A stretch of DNA of 41,357 nt, taken from the NCBI RefSeq assembly GCF_000485595.1, contig NW_014577344.1, positions 26,968 to 68,324 of the forward strand, read 5' to 3'. The position numbers and the translations under genes are program-made. Shown in pieces: positions 24,501-39,500 of the stretch. The first letter of the stretch is position 1. Every line of letters begins with the position of its first letter. Source of the stretch: Priapulus caudatus. Lineage: Eukaryota; Priapulida; Priapulimorpha; Priapulimorphida; Priapulidae. Below the pieces are notes generated by a model. The model had not been told where the DNA came from and did not search any database. It worked only from the letters and a program-made list of their open reading frames with translations.

Positions 24501-27500
24501 TCTTGGATACCCATCAGATTTCTGTGCATCATATGCTCTGAGGTTTACCTTGCTCAAATAGAAATTGAAATTGTGAATTGAATGGAATAGAATAGAATAG
24601 AATAGAATTGAACTCAATTGCAATTGAAAAATAGAAATTGAGAAAATTAATTCATTAATTAGTCTATTGATTAATTAAGAATTTAGGATTTAAAATAAGA
24701 AGAAATTAAAGAAAATAAGTTAAGCTGAGAGGACACCAATCTAGTCCAATATAGTTTACAATGTATGTAAAAAAAAAAAATTCGATAATTGTTTTCGTAT
24801 TATTTGAATTTATAGAAGCTATACCAGGAAGTATCCGAAATGCGGAACACTTTGTTGCATTTCTGAAACGCTTTGTTGAGTATATTAAGACACGACTGAG
24901 ATCCCAACATGTTGTGTCTGAAAGCCCGCCTGCTTTCTTGAAAGACTGCCACAGCAAAGTCTGCATAGATCGAAAACCATTAAGGTACAAACTTATATGC
25001 AAACCTATTATATAGCATTGTCAATCTTGATCTGAAGTTATTATTTATGCATCCTTACCGAAAGATGCAGTTAATATGCAGTATTTTAAAGTAAATATGT
25101 ACTTATAAGTGATAATGTTTTACATGTATTATTAATACAGCAATGGTCGTATCATTCACTTGGTTATACCAATAATGTAAAATGCAATATGCATACATCA
25201 CACATGAATTAGTTGCTGATGTTATGGTAAATCACTTTTCTTATCAAGGTTCTGTTCTGAGCGTCTTCGCTCATTGCTCTGGACCTTGGAGCTAGCTGAT
25301 CTGTCAGACTTTTCACCACTGATGTTAGTCGCCAACTTTGCAACGTTGGTGAGCACCTATGCAAAAGGTATGCAAATTTTCTATATCGCACACATGGATT
25401 CTCATGTAAAAATAAAGAAACAATATTTACTGCATATTTTATTCAATATTTAATTAGTCTTTATATATAAAAAAAATTCTTGTTTTTATGAATGCAGCCA
25501 TACACTCAAAATGTTATTCACTATTTTTATCATAGTGAGTGTGACTCACAGCAGAGTCATATACATCTTGTCAAGAGCTAATAATACCTAGAGTGTACAA
25601 TGGAAAAACGGAAAAATAGTGCTATTTCACGACAATATTATTCTACTTTGCCTGCGAGTTTAGAATATTTATGGTATTGCATTAAGCAGAATTCTTTGCT
25701 CTCTAAAACAAGACCAACCGCTTGTCAATACGATACTCCTAGGCTGAGATATTGGCTTGTAAACTTCCCCTCCCACAGGCCATACGGCGCCTCGCATCTA
25801 CAATATTCACTATCATTCTCGCCTTTTGCGGGTTAGGAAAGTCGCTTCGTGAGAGTTCAGTTTTTTCCGTGATAACTTTATGAATGAACGGCGTTTCTGT
25901 TATCATCGGTGACTTTCGGGGGCATCGCTTATGCCCTTATCTCCCATTATCTTTCCTAGCACGGCTAATGCCCATCATGATGGAGCCGGCAATGTTTTCT
26001 AAATTAAGTCTCTACAACGCAGCTCAGTTACTATATGGTGTAGTAAGAGTACCAAATTTGGGCATGTGACATTAATTATCAGCGCTCCAAGCGGTGATGG
26101 AAGCCAAAATGCTTAGAGGCGAGTAGGTTGCTGACTGATGTGGATTTGAGGCGCCGTGAGGCCTGTGGGAGGGGAAGTTTACGAGACAATATCTCAGCCT
26201 AGGAGTATCGTATTAACAAGCGGTTGGTCTTGTTTTAGAGAGCAAAGAATTCTGCTTAATGCAATACAATAAAATTATTCTAGACTCGCAGGCAAAGTAC
26301 CAAATTTGGGCATGTGACATCAATTATCATCGCTCCAAGTGGCGACGGAAAACGATAGCCAGACCTGCAAAAGGCGAGAAGGATAGTGAATATTGTGGAT
26401 GCGAGGCGGCGTGAGGCTTGTGGGAGGCATGATTACGCTCCAATATCTCGGCCTAGGAGTATCGTAGAGACAAGCGGTTGGTCTTATTTTAGAGAGCAAA
26501 GAATGCTGCACTCTACCACTCTAACACAATACCATGAACTTAGTCTAGAACCGCATACAAAGTAGAATAATATTGCCGTGAAATAGCACTATTTTCCCGT
26601 TTTCCCGTTGTACAGTCTAGGTATTATTAGCTCTTGATCTTGTTATATATGTGCAAGAGCATATTAAAGGACAATTGAAGTCAAATTTTATAACTTCTGT
26701 AACGTTTTTATACATAGAAATACATTCAATAACGTATTCCATTTCAAATCCGGTGCCCAATTTGTAAGAAACACATGAATATTAATCTAGGTCATGTGAC
26801 GTCACAGCCCCAAAGTGAAACACGCCATTATATAGCGTAACAGTGCTAACACGCTAGTATATGTTATGCTAGGTGAAAGTATTGCTACAGCGTACAACAA
26901 ACATGTCGCCTGTAAATGTACTTATATTCATGTACATACATATTACCTGTGTGGATAATGCATTCACGGTATATGTACATGACTTGCGTAGAGATGTTTG
27001 TACATGTACAGATACATGTGATTCTGACCGAGCGTGATAAGCCGCGTGATCATGTACTCTGCATGGCCTCCCTGGTCTAGCGTCGAACTGGGTCTACAAT
27101 AACCCTGCGTCTTCTCATTCTCATGGCAGCCATATATACATTCAGGTGCCGTACTCATTAATTCACAAACACTTACAAGAACACCAGTATTTGTCTACAG
27201 TCCTATCGGTACCGAAGGCTTCCATTCCGCCATGAATTGTGACTGTTCTGATTCTCGAGAAGTGTGTGCCGACTTTTCGCCGTTGCTGTTTTCAGACGAT
27301 TCTCTTCAATTTCTTCTTTTGTGATATATCAGGCCTCAACCTATATCCAACTGGTAAATCACTATAAATTTCATCATCATATGAGTAATCACTAGAATCC
27401 ATTGAAATTATCGCTTTCTGTCTCCATCTTATACACACACGCACTATGTTTACATAATGGCGTGTTTCAACAGGTTGCTGTGACGTCACATGACCTAGAC

Positions 27501-30500
27501 TAATATTCATGTGTTTCTTAACTGCGGATTTGAACTGCGGGCGCGGATTTTGAAATGGAATACGTTATTGAATATATTTCTAGTATAACACGTTACAGAA
27601 AGTTATAAAATTTGACTTCAATTGTCCTTTAAGAAGAGAAGCGTACAACGGTGAAATGCTGAAACCATGTTGCAGTAATTTAGTCGAATTAGAGAAACTT
27701 TGACCCATTTATTTGGACCATTTCTTTGCGTGGTATTGATCAGACTTGTCCCGCTACCTTATACTTAAAATACAAATCGCTTTGTCCCTACGATGCTCCT
27801 CGCTTGAGATAATGAGCGGTGAAAAATCGATATTTTTGTCGAATAACCGACTCGAAGGATCCCTGTTACCGGTTAGCTGCCGAACCACTCTCTCGCTTTG
27901 AGATAGGCTCCGGGCAACTCGCGTGTTTCCGTCAACTGATTGAACAAATGGAATAATGGACGTCTGTTATTGATTGCCATAGTGAATGACCCCACCTGTG
28001 CCCCACCTCATGCTGGAAATGTATGTAATCTTCTGTAGTACTGTGTAAATGGAGTCGAGCAGCTACCATGGGCCTACAACAGCGGCGACCGGGAAGCAAC
28101 ATACTGGCACGAAAACGAGAGAGGTAGCAGCTAATAGGGTATCTGGGTCGGTTTTCTGGCAAATAATACCAGTTTTCCCGCTCATCGATCTCAGCCGTAG
28201 GAGCATCTGTAGGGACAGAGCGGTTATGTTTTTATTAGCAAGGTAGGACAGCTGACTAAATGAATACCGCAAAGATAATCGTCAAAATAAAAGGCAATTT
28301 CTAATCTTCGATTAATTACTGTCCATGGATTCAGGCATTCATACCCAATTGTACGCTTTCTATCAATATTATTATATATCGCTCTTGACAGTCTGCAGCC
28401 GTGCATCCGCGCTCGAAGTTGCTGGAACTAGCGCCACCTCGTGTGGGCGCCTGGTCTCGCACCGCCCGGCGCGGCTGGCGCCGCTCCCCGCCTTTTCATC
28501 CAATTCCGCTGCTCTGTCATATCATTTACTTCGTCCTGTTCAGATCTGGCCTCTTAATCGGTCTTATTGCAGGAGGTTGTGGGCTTGCAGAAGCTTTTCG
28601 GACTATGCCACGTATGGGTGCGGAGAATAGAATGCAAAATGATCGTAAACTGGTAACTTGCTTTGGTTTGGCGCTGATTCAGGTTTTCTGCTAGAAAAGC
28701 CGATTATCGAATTTATTTATATTTTATTTATTTAATATAACCTGAAGTTATTCTCGTACATAGGCGTCCATGATGGCGCGCGAGGCTCTCTTCGAGGGAT
28801 TTTCCACAGAATTTTCCAGGATCCAGCCGATCTTTAGTTCCCGCAGGGCCTGACTGGATGCATGGTTGTTTAGCGACTGAGAATTGCTTCGAGTTTCGGA
28901 TTAGTAACGATGTCCAGACGATATGCATAATGCATTTGATATGTCTCTTGAACTCCCCGCGCTGCCGCTGGCGATATCGGCCAGATTCGTGCCTGAGCAC
29001 GCATAATGTAAAATATTAATTAAAAACCCCCCCCCCCCGCCCCCTCCCGCCCCTGCTGTGCGTGGTCATCGTTGGCATGTTTTACATGGTGGGCACATGT
29101 CCATCCTCACGTTCCTTCTCCCGCGCTCACGTGGTAGCTGGCTCGGGGTTTTTGCGCCGCCGTTGACTTGTATTTATATTAGCATTCTTTATAGGTTTAT
29201 CGTTAGGGTGTTTTTATAATACTATTCGTTTTATTCGTTTCCATCATACATTTTATTGAAACGCTGCAAAGTACTAGTGCCAGTGTAGGCTGGCCCGCTA
29301 TACGCATATCTTCTGCGCTCACCGCCTGTCCTTTGGGGCGCGCATACACATAGCTGATCTATAAACATGTCGTTATTGACGGGTCAGGTATCGCGTGTCG
29401 GTTGCGCTCCAGTCCGCGTGAATGGGCGCGGCTTACCGCCTTTTCGGCGGTCGGGGAACAACGCAATCTTTTTGCGCAGGCCATCTTGTATCCCGGTCTT
29501 CTCTGGATTATGTTGTGGATCTAATTTCTCTTTCCACTGTGATTTATTATATGAAATTATGTTACCTTACGATTATTCTTTGTACCTTTGTACCTCTGTT
29601 TTTTTATTTTCCTCATGGCAGGCTTTATTATCATCATTGAGCCATTCGAGGATGGTGCTCTACTTGCTACCCAACCCTGATTCTCCACTTCAGACTGCAT
29701 GGATGCATCCGTTGCCATAAAAGCTCAAGTGTGTTGACGAGGTTTCCTAGTCTGTTGTTCATCACTCAGAGGTGGTCACAGATCTGTGTGCTATTAAGCT
29801 CTTCGCATGATGATGTGTCCACACCTCGTTGCCAAGAAATAATGTGTACTGCATTTGAATGCTGCAAACTACGTGTGTATACTATTCTCACTTATGATCA
29901 GTGAACGTAGTAAAGTATTTTGAATTTTTCGTCAGACCTATAATCGCAGTTGATGATGTATATTCTCAAGATATTGCGGATTTTAGACCATGTTACTTAT
30001 GCTACATTACATAGCACTGCCTTCGTTACTCGCGAACATGTTCTTAGTAGCCGCAATAAAGCTGTCGTAGCCACTATTGCACTATACCGCTGGTACTGAA
30101 AGTCCGCTTAATTCCTCTTCCGTTCTAGTCATACAGCTTACGACTTCAAATACTCTTCCAATATAGGTACTGATGCAATAGGCGGTCGGTGGTCATGAAT
30201 ATCACACTATCCGTATAAGTTATAGTACGTAAAATAAACTCTAGTATGCTCCCTAGTTCACTGCGGTATAAAATGACTTAACACCTCACAAGAAAGAGAG
30301 TGAGAATAATCTGGCATTTCTGGCACAAATGATCGACTGTTGCCATATGACAAATAGGCCTGAAAGTGGGTGACTGACGGTCACATGTTTATATCTTTGC
30401 CTGCGCCTCGACTTATATCGGCTACCGCAGCAGCGCTGCACGGTTGCTTGGGGATTGGGGAAACTGTCAACAACATCGGAGAATTCCAACAACATTGGAG

Positions 30501-33500
30501 GTATTTTCAAAATACCTTTTATAAGACAACGCGCAGTGAAATGGGAGGAACTAGAGTTTATTTTGCCATAAGGTAGTATGATTATGCATGACACGAAGTA
30601 TTTGCTAGTCTAGTACTGGAGAAATTAGCGTTTGGATGCGCATTGTGAGCCTTTAACCATTGGAATATAATGTACAAGCTCAAATTTGCAGTATGTGTCA
30701 CCATGTCTTACGTGAAAAGATTATGCATAGTTTTTGGTTATATTTTTGCAGATTGTGAGTAGGGGCAACGACCAGGTGTCAATTACGTCTAAGTTTGAGA
30801 CACGAGAGGACATTGCTGTCATCCGTAATTATGGCAACTTGCTCTCTGATATGGCTGCTATTGTTCCAGATGGAATTGTGGGGTTCTTTACCAGTTACTC
30901 GTATATGGTATGTAAAGTTTGATAATTGAAGAAAAGTTTCATTAAAAGCTGGCAAGCGGAGAATTCGGCCACATACTTTGGCTTGTACGACATGTATTTT
31001 CAGATGGTTTCAATTTGGTTCAGTTTTTGCCACGTTCTTTATGTTTCAAAATTATTCTATATTTTCTTGAAACCTTTCTTACACATCTTGTACCAAATAC
31101 ATGATTGACAGTCATTAAACGACTGAGTGTTGATTAACTCTTGCAAAGATACCTTATCAGTGAATGATGACTGTTGGGAAAGTATTCATTAGTTTTGTGC
31201 ACCATCAATTACCAGTAAAGGCTTTATAATTTAAGGAGGTCATGGTAAAGCACTCATGGGAGAGGGGAAATGCTGTGGAGACTTTGTAAACCAATATGGC
31301 TGCATCACCAGTTTCGTGCTAATGTCTCTTTTGCGGTGTACAGGAAAACATTGTGGCTTCGTGGTACGAGCAAGGCATCATCGATATCATTCAGCGGCAT
31401 AAGCTACTATTCATAGAGACGCAGGATTCTACGGAGACGAGCTTGGCTTTACTCAACTACCAGAAAGCATGTGAGAATGGACGTGGCGCCATCTTGCTGT
31501 CAGTAGCTCGCGGAAAAGTGTCTGAGGGAATTGACTTTGGTAAGTGTTAAGCAAAATATTAGGGAAAGCCAAAACACGTTAGAACTAAGCGTAATACATC
31601 TACAGCCCTCATAGGGCAGAGGTCACTAGGAGCAGAGAGCATAGAGCATTGTGATTTGTTCCTGAAAATAGATTAAACTAGTATCTATTTGCACATATAC
31701 ATGAGCACAAACGTTCTTCCTACAGTAATGTAGTTGTGTAAAGCAAAAATTGCATAATCTGACAGAATATATTGCAATTAAAGTGGAAAATGTATGTATG
31801 ATCTCATTTATCTTGTTAACATGAATGTCATTGGCTTTTCAATGTTTAGATCACCACTTGGGTCGTTGCGTGATAATGTTTGGCATTCCATATGTATACA
31901 CACAGAGCAGAATATTGAAGGTATGTATAGTTTTGGGAATGCTAATATATCTATATACAGTAAAACTCGCATAAGTCGTCATCGTCTAACTCGTCAATTC
32001 GACATGGAAGTCAAAGTCCCGATTTCCTCTCATATTAAATTCATTGGAATAGCCCCGCCTAAGTCGTCATTTACAAGCCGTCATTATGTGTAAGTCGGCG
32101 CTCTCAGACAGGTCCCATGTAATACAAACAACAGTAATTTCCTATCTGTAAGTCGTCGCTGTAAGATCGCGCTATAACGGGTCCGCACTGCAGGGGCGCA
32201 AATCCAGGGGGGACAGGGGGACATGTCCCCCCTACGAATTGTCAGAGGGGGGACATCATATCATATGTCCCCCTCACGATTTTGGATCACCATGATTTTG
32301 TGTGTGTGTGTGTGTGCGTGCGTGCGTGCGTGAAGTGAGAACCTTTTTGTCTTAAAAATGTGTCTTGATAAATTTAGTACTGTTTCTTTTTTAACACGTT
32401 TTTTTTTCTTATATTTAATAATTCTTATGCAGAAATCATCAAGAGAAAGTATGTTTATGAAAGTTTAGGAGATATCACTCACATCAGACACTGATTCAAG
32501 GATTAAGCTGGGAACACGAGCTATATTCACGCAAAGAGGACACTGAGTAACTGAGCATCGGTTTTAATAATGTATTTTTCATTGCAAATTGATGATATAT
32601 ATATACACGCATATATGATATATAGATCTAATAATACCTAGAGTGTACAACGGAAAAACGGAAAAACAGGAAAATAGTGCTATTGCACAACAACATTATT
32701 CTACTTTGCCTGCGAGTCTTGAATAATTTTATTCAATTATGTATTATTGCATTAAGCAGAATTTTTTGCTCTCTAAAACAAGACCAACCGCTTGTCAATA
32801 CGATACTCCTAGGCTGAGATATTGGCTCCTAAACCTCCCCTCCCACATGCCTCATGCCGCCTCGCATCCCGGTTATTCAGCCACCTCCACGCCCCTAAGC
32901 ATTTTGGCTATCGGTTTCCGTCACCGCTTGGAGCGCTGATAATTGATGTCACGTGCCCAAATTTGGTACTCTTACTACACCATATAATAACTGAGCTGCG
33001 TTGTAGAGACTTAATTTAGAAAACATTGCCGGCTCCATCATGACGGGCATTAGCCGTGCTAGGAAAGATAATGGGAGATAAGGGCATAGGCGATGCCCCC
33101 GAAAGTCACCTATGATAACCGAAACGCCGTTCATTCATAAAGTTATCGCGGAAAAACAGAACTTTCACGAAGCAATGCTTAGGGGCGTGGAGGTGGCTGA
33201 ATAACCAGGATGCGAGGCGGCGTGAGGTATGTAGGAGGGGAGGTTTAGGAGCCAATAAAAATTAACCCAGCATTCGCGTTGCTTTTTCAGACGATTCTCC
33301 TCAATTTCTTCTTGTGTATATTCAGGCTCAAACCTATATCCAACTGGTAAATCACTATAAATTTCATCATCATATGAGTAATCACTAGAATCATTGAAAT
33401 TATCGCTTTCTGTCTCCATCTTATACACCACACGCACTATGTTTACATAATGGCGTGTTTCAACAGGGTGCTGTGACGTCACATGACCTAGACTAATATT

Positions 33501-36500
33501 CATGTGTTTCTTACTGCGGATTTGAACTGCGGGCGCCGGATTTGAAATGGAATACGTTATTGAATATATTTCTATGTATAAAACCGTTACAGAAGTTATA
33601 AAATTTGACTTCAATTGTCCTTTAAGAAGGAGAGCGTACAACGGTGAAATGCTGAAACCATGTTGCAGTATTAGTCGAATTAAGAAACTTTGCCCGTTTT
33701 ATTTTGACCATTCTTTGCGGTGGTATTGATCAGCTGTCCTACCTTACTACTATAAAACAAATCGCTTGTCCCTACGATGCTCCTACGCTGAGATAATGAG
33801 CGGTGAAAATCTGATATTTTTGTCGAAAACCGACTCGAGATCCCTGTTACTGTTAGCTGCGACCCTCTCTCGCTTTGAGATAGCTTCGGGAAACCTCGCG
33901 TGTTTCCGTCAATGATTGACAAATGGAATGAATGACGTCTGTTATTGATTGCCATAGTGATGACCCCCACCTGGGCCCACCTCATGCTGGATGTAGTAAT
34001 CTCTGTAGTACTGATGTAATGAGTCAGCGCTACCATGGCGCTACACAGCGGCGACCGGAAGCAACATACTGGCCACAAAACGAGAGAGGGTAGCAGCTAA
34101 TAGGGATCTTGAGTCGGTTTTCGGCAAAAATACCAGATTTTCACCGCTCATGATCTCAGCGTAGGAGCATCGTAGGGACAAGCGGTTTGTTTTATATTAG
34201 CAAGGTAGGACAGCTGATAAATAATACCGCAAAGAATCGTCAAAATAAAACGGGCCAAGTTTCTTAATTCGATTAATACTGCACCATGGTTTCAGCATTT
34301 CACCATTGTACGCTCTTCTTCTTAATACGCTCTTGACAGTCTGCAGCCCGGATCCGCGCGAAGCGCGAACAGCGCCACCTCGTGGCGCCTTTTCATCCAA
34401 TTCGCTGCTCTGTCAATATCAATTTCACGGTTCTGTCAGATCGGCCTCTTATCGGTCAATTCGAGATGTGTATGTGGCGCTTCGCAGAAGCATTTCGACG
34501 TACTGCACGTAGGCGAGAATAAATGCAAATGCGTCGTAATTGTAAACTGTTGCGCTGTGGCGCGTTAGGTTTGTCTCTCTAGAAAAGCGATTCGAAGTTT
34601 ATTTAATTATTTTATTATAAACCTGAAGTATTGCTCGTACAACATATGGCGTCCCATAGATGGCCGCGACCGAGCTCCTCTTCGAGGATTTTCACAGAAT
34701 TTTTCCAAACACCAGCCAATCTTACGTTCCCGCAGGGCCTGCACCTGCATTGATGGTTCGTTTAGACTGAGAATTGCTTCGATCGGATAGTAAGATCGCC
34801 AAGCGAATATGCCAATATCAATTTGATATGTCCTCCTGCATCCGGCGCTGCGTCGTGGCGACGGCACGTCGTGCACGAAGACGCGATGGAACTGGGCTGT
34901 GTGGCGTGGGGGCAGTTTTTACATGGTGGGCACATTCCAGGCCCTCCTCCCCCCGCTGCTCTGACAACGTGGAAGCTGCGCTCGGGGAGTTTTTGCGCCG
35001 CCGTGACTGTATTTAATTTAGCATTACATTTTATTGAAACGCCTGCAAGTACAGTTGCAGTGTAGGTGCCCGCATATACGCATTCGCGCGTGAGCGAACC
35101 GCCTTTCCTTCGCGCGCAAAATGCGTATAGGGGGTATCCCGCGGTCGCCGTGCGCGCAGTCCCGAAGTGCGCGGCTGATAACGCTTCGGCGGTCGGGAAA
35201 GACAACGCATCTTTTGCCGCAAAGGCATCTTGTATCCGGTCTTCTGGATATGTGTGATCTATAATTACCCTTTCCAGGTTTAATATATGATAAATTTAGA
35301 TACCTACGATTATTTTTTACCTTGTAACCTGGTTTTTATTTTCCTCATGGCAGGCTTTATTATCATCATTGAGCCATTCGAGGATGGTGCTCCTACTGTA
35401 CCCAACCCTGTTCTCCACTTCAGCTGCATGGATGCATCCGTTGCAATAAAGCCAGTGTTTGACAGGTTCCAGTCTGTTGTCATCACCTCAGGGGTGAGTC
35501 ACATGATCTGTGTGCTATTAGCCTCGCATGCTAGAGTGTGCCACAACCGTTGCCAAAAATAATGTGTACTGCAATTTGAATGCTGCAAAACTAAGTGCTG
35601 TATACTTTCACTATGACAGGTAACAAGAGAAAGTATTTGAATTTTTCCAGACCCTATCACCAGTTGATATGTATCCAAAGATATTGGATTTTAGACCAGT
35701 TACTCTGGCTACATTTACAATGACACTGGCTCGACCTTGTCTGTGCCCAATGGTAAGCACTATTGCACTAATCCTTAAAGGCTCACAATGCGCATCCAAA
35801 CGCTAATTTCTCCAATACTAGCACTAGGCAAATACGTCGTGTCATGCAATAATCACATAACCTTATGACAAAATAAACTCTAGATTGCTCCCATTTTTCC
35901 AACTTTTGCGGCGTTTGCTTAAAACCCACAAGAAAGCAGGTGAGAAAACTGGCATTCTCGCGCACAATGCGATGTTGCCAAACAGAATAGCCTGAAGTGG
36001 TGACGTGACGTCACATGTTATATCTTTTGCTGCCGCCGCGTACCGCTGTACCGCCAGCCAGCGCTCGCACGGGATTGTTGGGACTTGATGGGAAACTCCG
36101 CTCCAAACAGACATCGGAGAATTCCAACAGCATGAGGTATTCTTCAAAATACCTTTTATAGACAACGCGCAGTGAAATGGGAGGAACCAGAGTTTATTTT
36201 GGCATAAGTAGTATGATTATGCATGAACACGAAGGTATTTGCTAGTCTAGTACTGGAGAAATTAGCGTTTGGATGCGCATTGTGAGCCTTGAACCATTGG
36301 GAGATAAATGTACCAAGCTCAGAATTTGCAGTATGTGTCACCATGTCTACTGAAAAGATATGCAAGTTTTTTGGTTATAGTTTTGGCAGATTGTGAGTGT
36401 AGGGCAGACGACCAGGTTGTCAATTACGCTAAGTTTGAGACGACGAGAGGACATTGCTGTCATTCCGTAATTATAGGCAACTTGCTCTCTGATACTGGCT

Positions 36501-39500
36501 GCTATTGTTCCAGATGGAATTGTGGGGGTTCTTTACCAGTTCTCGTATGTGTATGTAAAGTTTGTAATTGAAGAAAATTTCATAAAAGCTGGCAAGCGCA
36601 GAATTCGGGCCACATACTTTGGCTTGTACGTACCATGTATTTTCAGATGGTTTCAATTTGATTCAGTTTTTGCCACGTTCGTTTTATGTTCAGAAATTAT
36701 TCCTCATATTTTCTTGAAAACCTGTTCTTACACTCTTGTACGCAAATACATGAATTGAAGTCATTTAAACGACTGAGTGTTGATTAACTCTTTGCAAAGA
36801 CCTTACTATCGTGAATGAATGACTGTTGGGAAGTATTCATTAGTTTTGTGCACCATCAATTACAGTTAAGGCTTTATAATTTAAGGAGGTCATGCGTAAA
36901 GCACTCCATGGGAGAGGGGCGAAATGCTGTGGAACTTTGTACAATCCAATATGGGCTGCATCACCAGTTTCTGCCTAAGTCTCTTTTCAGTGGTACAGGA
37001 AAACATTGTGCTTCGTGGTACGAGCAAGGCATCATCGATATCATTCAGCGGCAATAAGCTACTATTCATAGAGACCGCAGGATTCTACGGAGCGAGCTTG
37101 CTTTACTCACTACAGAAAGCATGTGAGAATGCGACGTCGGCGCCATTCTTGCTGTCAGTAGCTCGCGAAAAGTGTCTGAGGGAATTGACTTTGGTAAGTG
37201 TTAAGGCAAATATTAGGGAAAGCCAAAACACGTTAGAACTAAGCGTAATACATCTACAGCCCTCATAGGGCCAGGATCACTAGGAGCAGAGAGCATAGAG
37301 CATTGTGATTTGTTCCTGAAAATAGATTAATAGTATCCTATTTGCACATATACTGGGCACAACACGTTCTTCTACAGTAATGTAGTTTGTGTAAAGCAAA
37401 AATTTTTCTCATAATCTTGACGAATATATTGCATTAAAGTGGCAAAATTATGTATGATCTCATTATCTTGTTAACATAGAATGTCATTGGCTTTTAATGC
37501 TTTAGATCAGCCACTTGGGTCGTTGCGTGATAATGTTTGGCATTCCATATGATAGTACACACAGAGCAGAATATTGAAGTATGTATAGTTTTGGGAATGG
37601 CTAATATATCTCTATATATCAGTACAAACTCGCATAAGTACGTCATCGTCTAACTCGTCAATTCGACATGGAAGTCAAAGTCCGATTTCCTCGTGCAGAA
37701 TTAATTCTATTGGAATAGCCACCGCCTAAGTCGTTGCATTTACAAGCCGTCATTATGTGTAAGTCGGCGCTCGTCAGACAGTCCCATGTAATACAAACAA
37801 CAGTAGATTTCGATATCTGTAAGTCGTCGGCTGTATAGATCGCGCATATAGCTCGTCGCACTGCAGTGGGCGCAAATCCGTGGGAACAGGGGACATGTCG
37901 CCCCCTACGAATTCGTCCAGAGGGGGGACATCATATCATATGTCCCCCTCACGATTTTGGCATCAGCCATGATTTTAGTTGTGTGTGTGTGTGTGGCGTG
38001 CGCGTGGTGCGTGCGTTGCGTGCGTCGCGCGTTCCGTGCGTGAAGTGAGACTTTTTGTCTAAAAATGTGTCTTGATAAAATTTAGTACTGTTCTTCTTTT
38101 AACACGTTTTTTTCTTCTATAGTTAATAATTCTTATGCAGAAATCCATCATGAGAAAGTAATGTTTATGAAGTTAGGAGAGTATCACCACATCAGACACT
38201 GATTCATGGAGATTAGCTGGAAACACGAAGCTATATTCACGCAAAGAGGACAGCTGGAGTAAGTGACGCATCCGTTTTAATATGTATTTTCATTGCAGAT
38301 ATGATTGATATACTATATACACGCATATCACTGATATATAGATACTAAAATACCTAGAGTGTGCAACGGACAAAACGAAAAACAGGAAATAGCTGGCCAT
38401 ATGCACAAGCCAACATTAGTCACTTGCTGCGAGTCTTGAATAAATTCTTATTCAATTATGTATTATTCATACAGCAGGAATTGTTTTGCTCTCAAAACGA
38501 AGACAACCGCTTGTGTCAATACGATACTCCTAGGCTGAGATATTCTCCTACCCTCCCACTCCCACTGCCTCATGCGCCTCGGCATCCCGGTTATTCAGCC
38601 ACTCACGCCCTAAGCCATTTTGCGCTATCGAGTTTCCGTCACCGCTGCTATGGAGCGCTGAAATTGATGTCACGTGCCCAACATTTGGTACTCTTACTAC
38701 ACCAGTATATAACTGAGCGCGTATGTAGAGACTTAATTTAGAAAACATTGCGCTCCATGCATGACGGGCATTAGCCGTGCTAGGATAGATAATGGAGATA
38801 CCAGGCATAGGCGATGCCCGAAAGTGCACCTATTGATAACCGAAAACGCCGTTCATTCATAAAGTATCGCCCGGAAAAACAGAACTTTCACGACAGCAAT
38901 GCTTAGGGCCGTGAGGTGCTGAATAACCAGGATCGCGAGCGGCGTGAGGTATGTACGGAGGGGAGGTTTAGAGCCAAATACAAACTTAACCAAGCCTCGA
39001 GAGTATCGTCATGACAAGCGGTTCGGTCTTGTTTGTAGAGAGCCAAAGAATTCTGCTTTAATGCTAGACACATAAAATTAATTCTAGACTCGCGAGGACA
39101 TAAGTAGAATAAGTGTTTCGTGAAATAAACACTATTTTTCCCGTGTGACACTCTCAGGTATTATTAGCTCTTTGATGAGTATGACTGACCAACAATAATA
39201 ACGACAATTTATTTTGTGTATCAGCTCCAAACACCAGAATGATAGCGTTTTCTGCTTTTTGATTTCTTGATTTATGAACTGCATTGTGGACACCCTTTGT
39301 CGTAATTTTATCACAAAACCAAAGTGCATCTGTGTGATGTGTGGTGTGTTGCAGGGGCGTGTACAGGGGTGTCAGGGGGTCGGACACCCCCCCCCCCCCT
39401 GCTCGCGCAGAAAACGCAATCTGAGGGCAGTCTAATTTTCAAAAAATTCTGGGGAGATCCACCAGACCCCCCTCGCGTGCTCCTCTGGTGATTCCCCCCA

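Noticed and set aside
25884-26069. 61-codon frame, nearly identical to 33134-32949
   Set aside because: Both are in the interior of family C MITEs in opposite orientation. Similarity reflects element copies, not a gene.
34762-35257. Cluster of overlapping frames on both strands, up to 147 codons
   Set aside because: The region is GC-rich and so has few stops. Frames overlap on both strands and are destroyed in the copy at 28393-29631.
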